12,876 nt of DNA from Nitrospira sp. (GTDB lineage Bacteria > Nitrospirota > Nitrospiria > Nitrospirales > Nitrospiraceae): contig JANYBU010000308.1 in the NCBI GenBank assembly GCA_025360665.1, positions 1 through 12,876 on the forward strand, in the 5' to 3' direction. Positions within the stretch are counted from its first letter, which is position 1. The number at the start of each line of letters is the position of its first letter. The notes beneath the pieces are model-generated. The model had not been told where the DNA came from. It did no database searches and saw only the letters and a program-made list of their open reading frames with translations. Of the stretch, positions 11,327 to 12,876 are shown piece after piece. A program made the position numbers and the translations under genes.

Positions 11327-12619
11327 TCAGAAGCTCATGGCTTGGGATTGGGCTGACGATGGCGATGTGTTGGTTGCGTTTGGCGGCGAGGCGTTGATGA
11401 CCACCGTCAATCGGCGGTGTGCGCCCCGAAGTGACCGCTCCACATCCTCCGGTGTCTTTCCCCGTGCCAGGAGAAACCCCAGGTAGCGTGTCCCCTCCGG
11501 AAGCGGGACCAGTTCATCGCCTGGCTCAGCCGTGATTGTCAGTTCTACAACCCCAGGTACCGCTTTCGCTTCGGCCTGTCCACGCACTTCACGCAGTATG
11601 CCGCCGTACGGAATAGGAAGCATCATCACTCCCGCTGCCTGCTCTTGCCTGGTGAGGGGAGGGAGCGGCATCCGCAGTGCGTGGCGGAGGATCAGCTCTT
11701 CGAGCGACATGCCGGAGGCAAAGTCCAGAGTTCTGGAACAGTAGCCACCGATCGCTCGTGCTGCCAATTCAATGACCCACACCCCGTTCTCATTCACGCG
11801 GAATTCCCCATGCACCGGCCCTTCCCGTAGTCCGAGCGCCTGCGCCGTTCGACCCGCACAGGCGACGACTTTCTGTTGTAGGTCGGAGGAGAGACGGGAA
11901 GGCGTGATATAGATCGTCTCTTCAAAAAATGGGCCGTTGAGCGGATCGGGCTTATCGAACATCGCCAGAGGCTGAAGTGCTCCCTGTGTGAGCAAACCCT
12001 CCAATGCGACTTCGATCCCCGGGATAAAATCCTCGACGAGGATCCAACGGGCCTGCTCGTCCCGTGCCACCAGACCCAAATTGGTGAGGAGCGCGCCCAC
12101 CCGACGGAACGCAACCCTAAACTCTTCCTCATCATTGGCGCGAATCACCCCACAACTGGCGGAGAGGATCAGCGGCTTCACGACGCAGGGATAGACGACC
12201 TGTTTCGCGAACTCCCGTGGATCACCGTCGAGGGGGAACACTTTATGTCGAGGTACGGGAATGCCCTGTCCGGACAGTAACTCGCGCATCTGGCGTTTAT
12301 TTCTGGCGGCGGTGACGGACGCGACAGAGTTGTGGGGCAAGCCGATCGCCTGCGCAATGGCGGCAGCGGTGACGGCCGTGACATCGTCCACTCCGATCAC
12401 CGCGTCGATGGGATGCTGTTGGGCGAATGCAACCGCGATTGGAGCGGCAGCCTGCGGATCTCGAACATCGAGCAATAAGACATCGCCCGACGAGACAGGA
12501 AGGTCTTCGGGAACCCGCTCTATCCCAATGGTCAGGGATATATGTACCAGGCGGGCCGCCTCAATGAACGCTTCCGCTCGATAGGTTGTTGCCGGTAAGA
12601 GCAGGAGGAGGCGTGGCAT
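11327..12619 (-). CDS. ATP-grasp ligase-like enzyme
   Basis: A 430-residue ATP-grasp protein. The N-terminal part (1-105) is a Rossmann-like pre-ATP-grasp domain ending in I-G-L-P-H-N-S-V-A-S. The ATP-binding part includes Lys148 in Y-P-C-V-V-K-P-L, a Ser/Gly loop S-A-S-C-G-V (153-158), L-V-E-D-F-I-P-G-I-E-V-A-L-E-G (194-208), and the metal-binding glutamates in H-G-E-F-R-V (270-275) and V-I-E-L-A-A-R-A-I-G-G (282-292). Residues 330-405 (P-x-P-Y-G-G-I-L, G-V-V-E-L, E-G-T-R-Y-L-G-F-L-L-A-R-G) resemble the C-terminal domain of L-amino-acid ligases. Such enzymes join a carboxylate to an amine through an acyl-phosphate; the substrate here is unknown. The tail after 408 is Asn/Ser-rich and probably disordered. 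It follows the DUF169-like gene by 17 nt, so the two are probably co-transcribed. Confidence 0.85.
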   Translation of the reverse strand: MPRLLLLLPATTYRAEAFIEAARLVHISLTIGIERVPEDLPVSSGDVLLLDVRDPQAAAPIAVAFAQQHPIDAVIGVDDVTAVTAAAIAQAIGLPHNSVASVTAARNKRQMRELLSGQGIPVPRHKVFPLDGDPREFAKQVVYPCVVKPLILSASCGVIRANDEEEFRVAFRRVGALLTNLGLVARDEQARWILVEDFIPGIEVALEGLLTQGALQPLAMFDKPDPLNGPFFEETIYITPSRLSSDLQQKVVACAGRTAQALGLREGPVHGEFRVNENGVWVIELAARAIGGYCSRTLDFASGMSLEELILRHALRMPLPPLTRQEQAAGVMMLPIPYGGILREVRGQAEAKAVPGVVELTITAEPGDELVPLPEGTRYLGFLLARGKTPEDVERSLRGAHRRLTVVINASPPNATNTSPSSAQSQAMSF

Positions 12620-12636
12620 GTCGGTCTCTTGGAATG

Positions 12637-12876
12637 TTAAGAAGGAGTCCCTGCGCGCGCTCGATGAAACGCTTCCAACTGACGATTGGCCTCGGTGATG
12701 ATCGCCAGCTTCCGGACCACGTCGGCCACCTTTGAACCGGGAATGGCGTAATAGCCTTCATCGTCCCCGAGCCCGGTATAGACGCGGTTTCCAATACAGC
12801 CAAAACTGGTGGCAGTCGTGTCAGATTGCAGTGATTCCGGCAGCACGGCGCAGGTTGGTCGTCCCATCGTTGCGCC
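12637..12876 (-). CDS. DUF169-like protein, C-terminal part
   Basis: The frame is open from the right edge (codons before the ATG at 12867 read G-A-T), so the gene starts outside the window and ATG 12867 is internal. The 79 visible residues include G-R-P-T-C-A-V-L-P, T-S-F-G-C-I-G-N-R-V-Y-T-G-L-G-D-D-E-G-Y-Y-A-I-P-G, and a final helix with L-x-x-I-x-E-A-N-R-Q-L-E-x-F-H-R-A-R. The P-T-C and F-G-C-I-G cysteines and the Y-Y-A-I-P-G turn match the C-terminus of DUF169 (uncharacterised, COG2043-like) proteins. Its function is unknown; it may act with the ATP-grasp enzyme 17 nt downstream. Confidence 0.7.
   Translation of the reverse strand, partial: GATMGRPTCAVLPESLQSDTTATSFGCIGNRVYTGLGDDEGYYAIPGSKVADVVRKLAIITEANRQLEAFHRARAGTPS

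Overview
The window reads as a stretch of bacterial chromosome with moderately high G+C and compact genes. Several families of intergenic repeats are scattered between them. The repeat with TCTGGTTTA-like 9-nt units followed by an A/C-rich half, together with the mix of genes, suggests a Nitrospira-type organism (phylum Nitrospirota). That assignment is recalled from familiarity with such genomes and was not tested.

Layout. Positions 1-174 hold the tail of a DUF2127-like membrane protein. Positions 175-2230 are an accessory, repeat-rich strip on the + strand. It carries a ParD/RelE-ParE-type toxin-antitoxin pair (401-927; the toxin apparently starts at a CTG overlapping the antitoxin stop), a small PilZ-domain protein (1148-1528), and a HicB-like antitoxin (1786-1992) followed by a broken HicA toxin (1989-2229). 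Three near-identical copies of a long hairpin-forming repeat lie at about 931-1070, 2231-2374 and 3431-3572. Partial modules of the same family recur near 207-255, 6931-7030 and 8860-8952.

Positions 2500-6625 form a minus-strand regulatory unit: a membrane sensor histidine kinase (5009-6610), its NtrC-class sigma-54 activator (3640-4983), and a small His/Gly-rich protein (2555-3064). The small gene has a good sigma-54 -24/-12 promoter (3208-3223). Two 27-bp direct repeats 42 bp apart lie about 100 and 140 bp upstream of the predicted transcription start, where an enhancer-binding protein would sit. The simplest reading is kinase -> activator -> sigma-54 promoter -> His-rich protein. This is the most interesting candidate system in the window.

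Positions 6670-6925 hold a decayed gene fragment. After it come an exported TPR protein (7024-8799, minus), trmL (9060-9524, plus), a minus-strand J-domain protein fused to a degraded ERCC4-nuclease-like domain (9683-10555), a 158-bp palindromic element (10611-10768), an unrecognised 144-aa protein (10856-11290, plus), and a minus-strand pair of a DUF169-like protein (partial, running off the right edge) and an ATP-grasp ligase-like enzyme (11327-12619). No rRNA, tRNA, CRISPR array, transposase or phage structural gene was seen.
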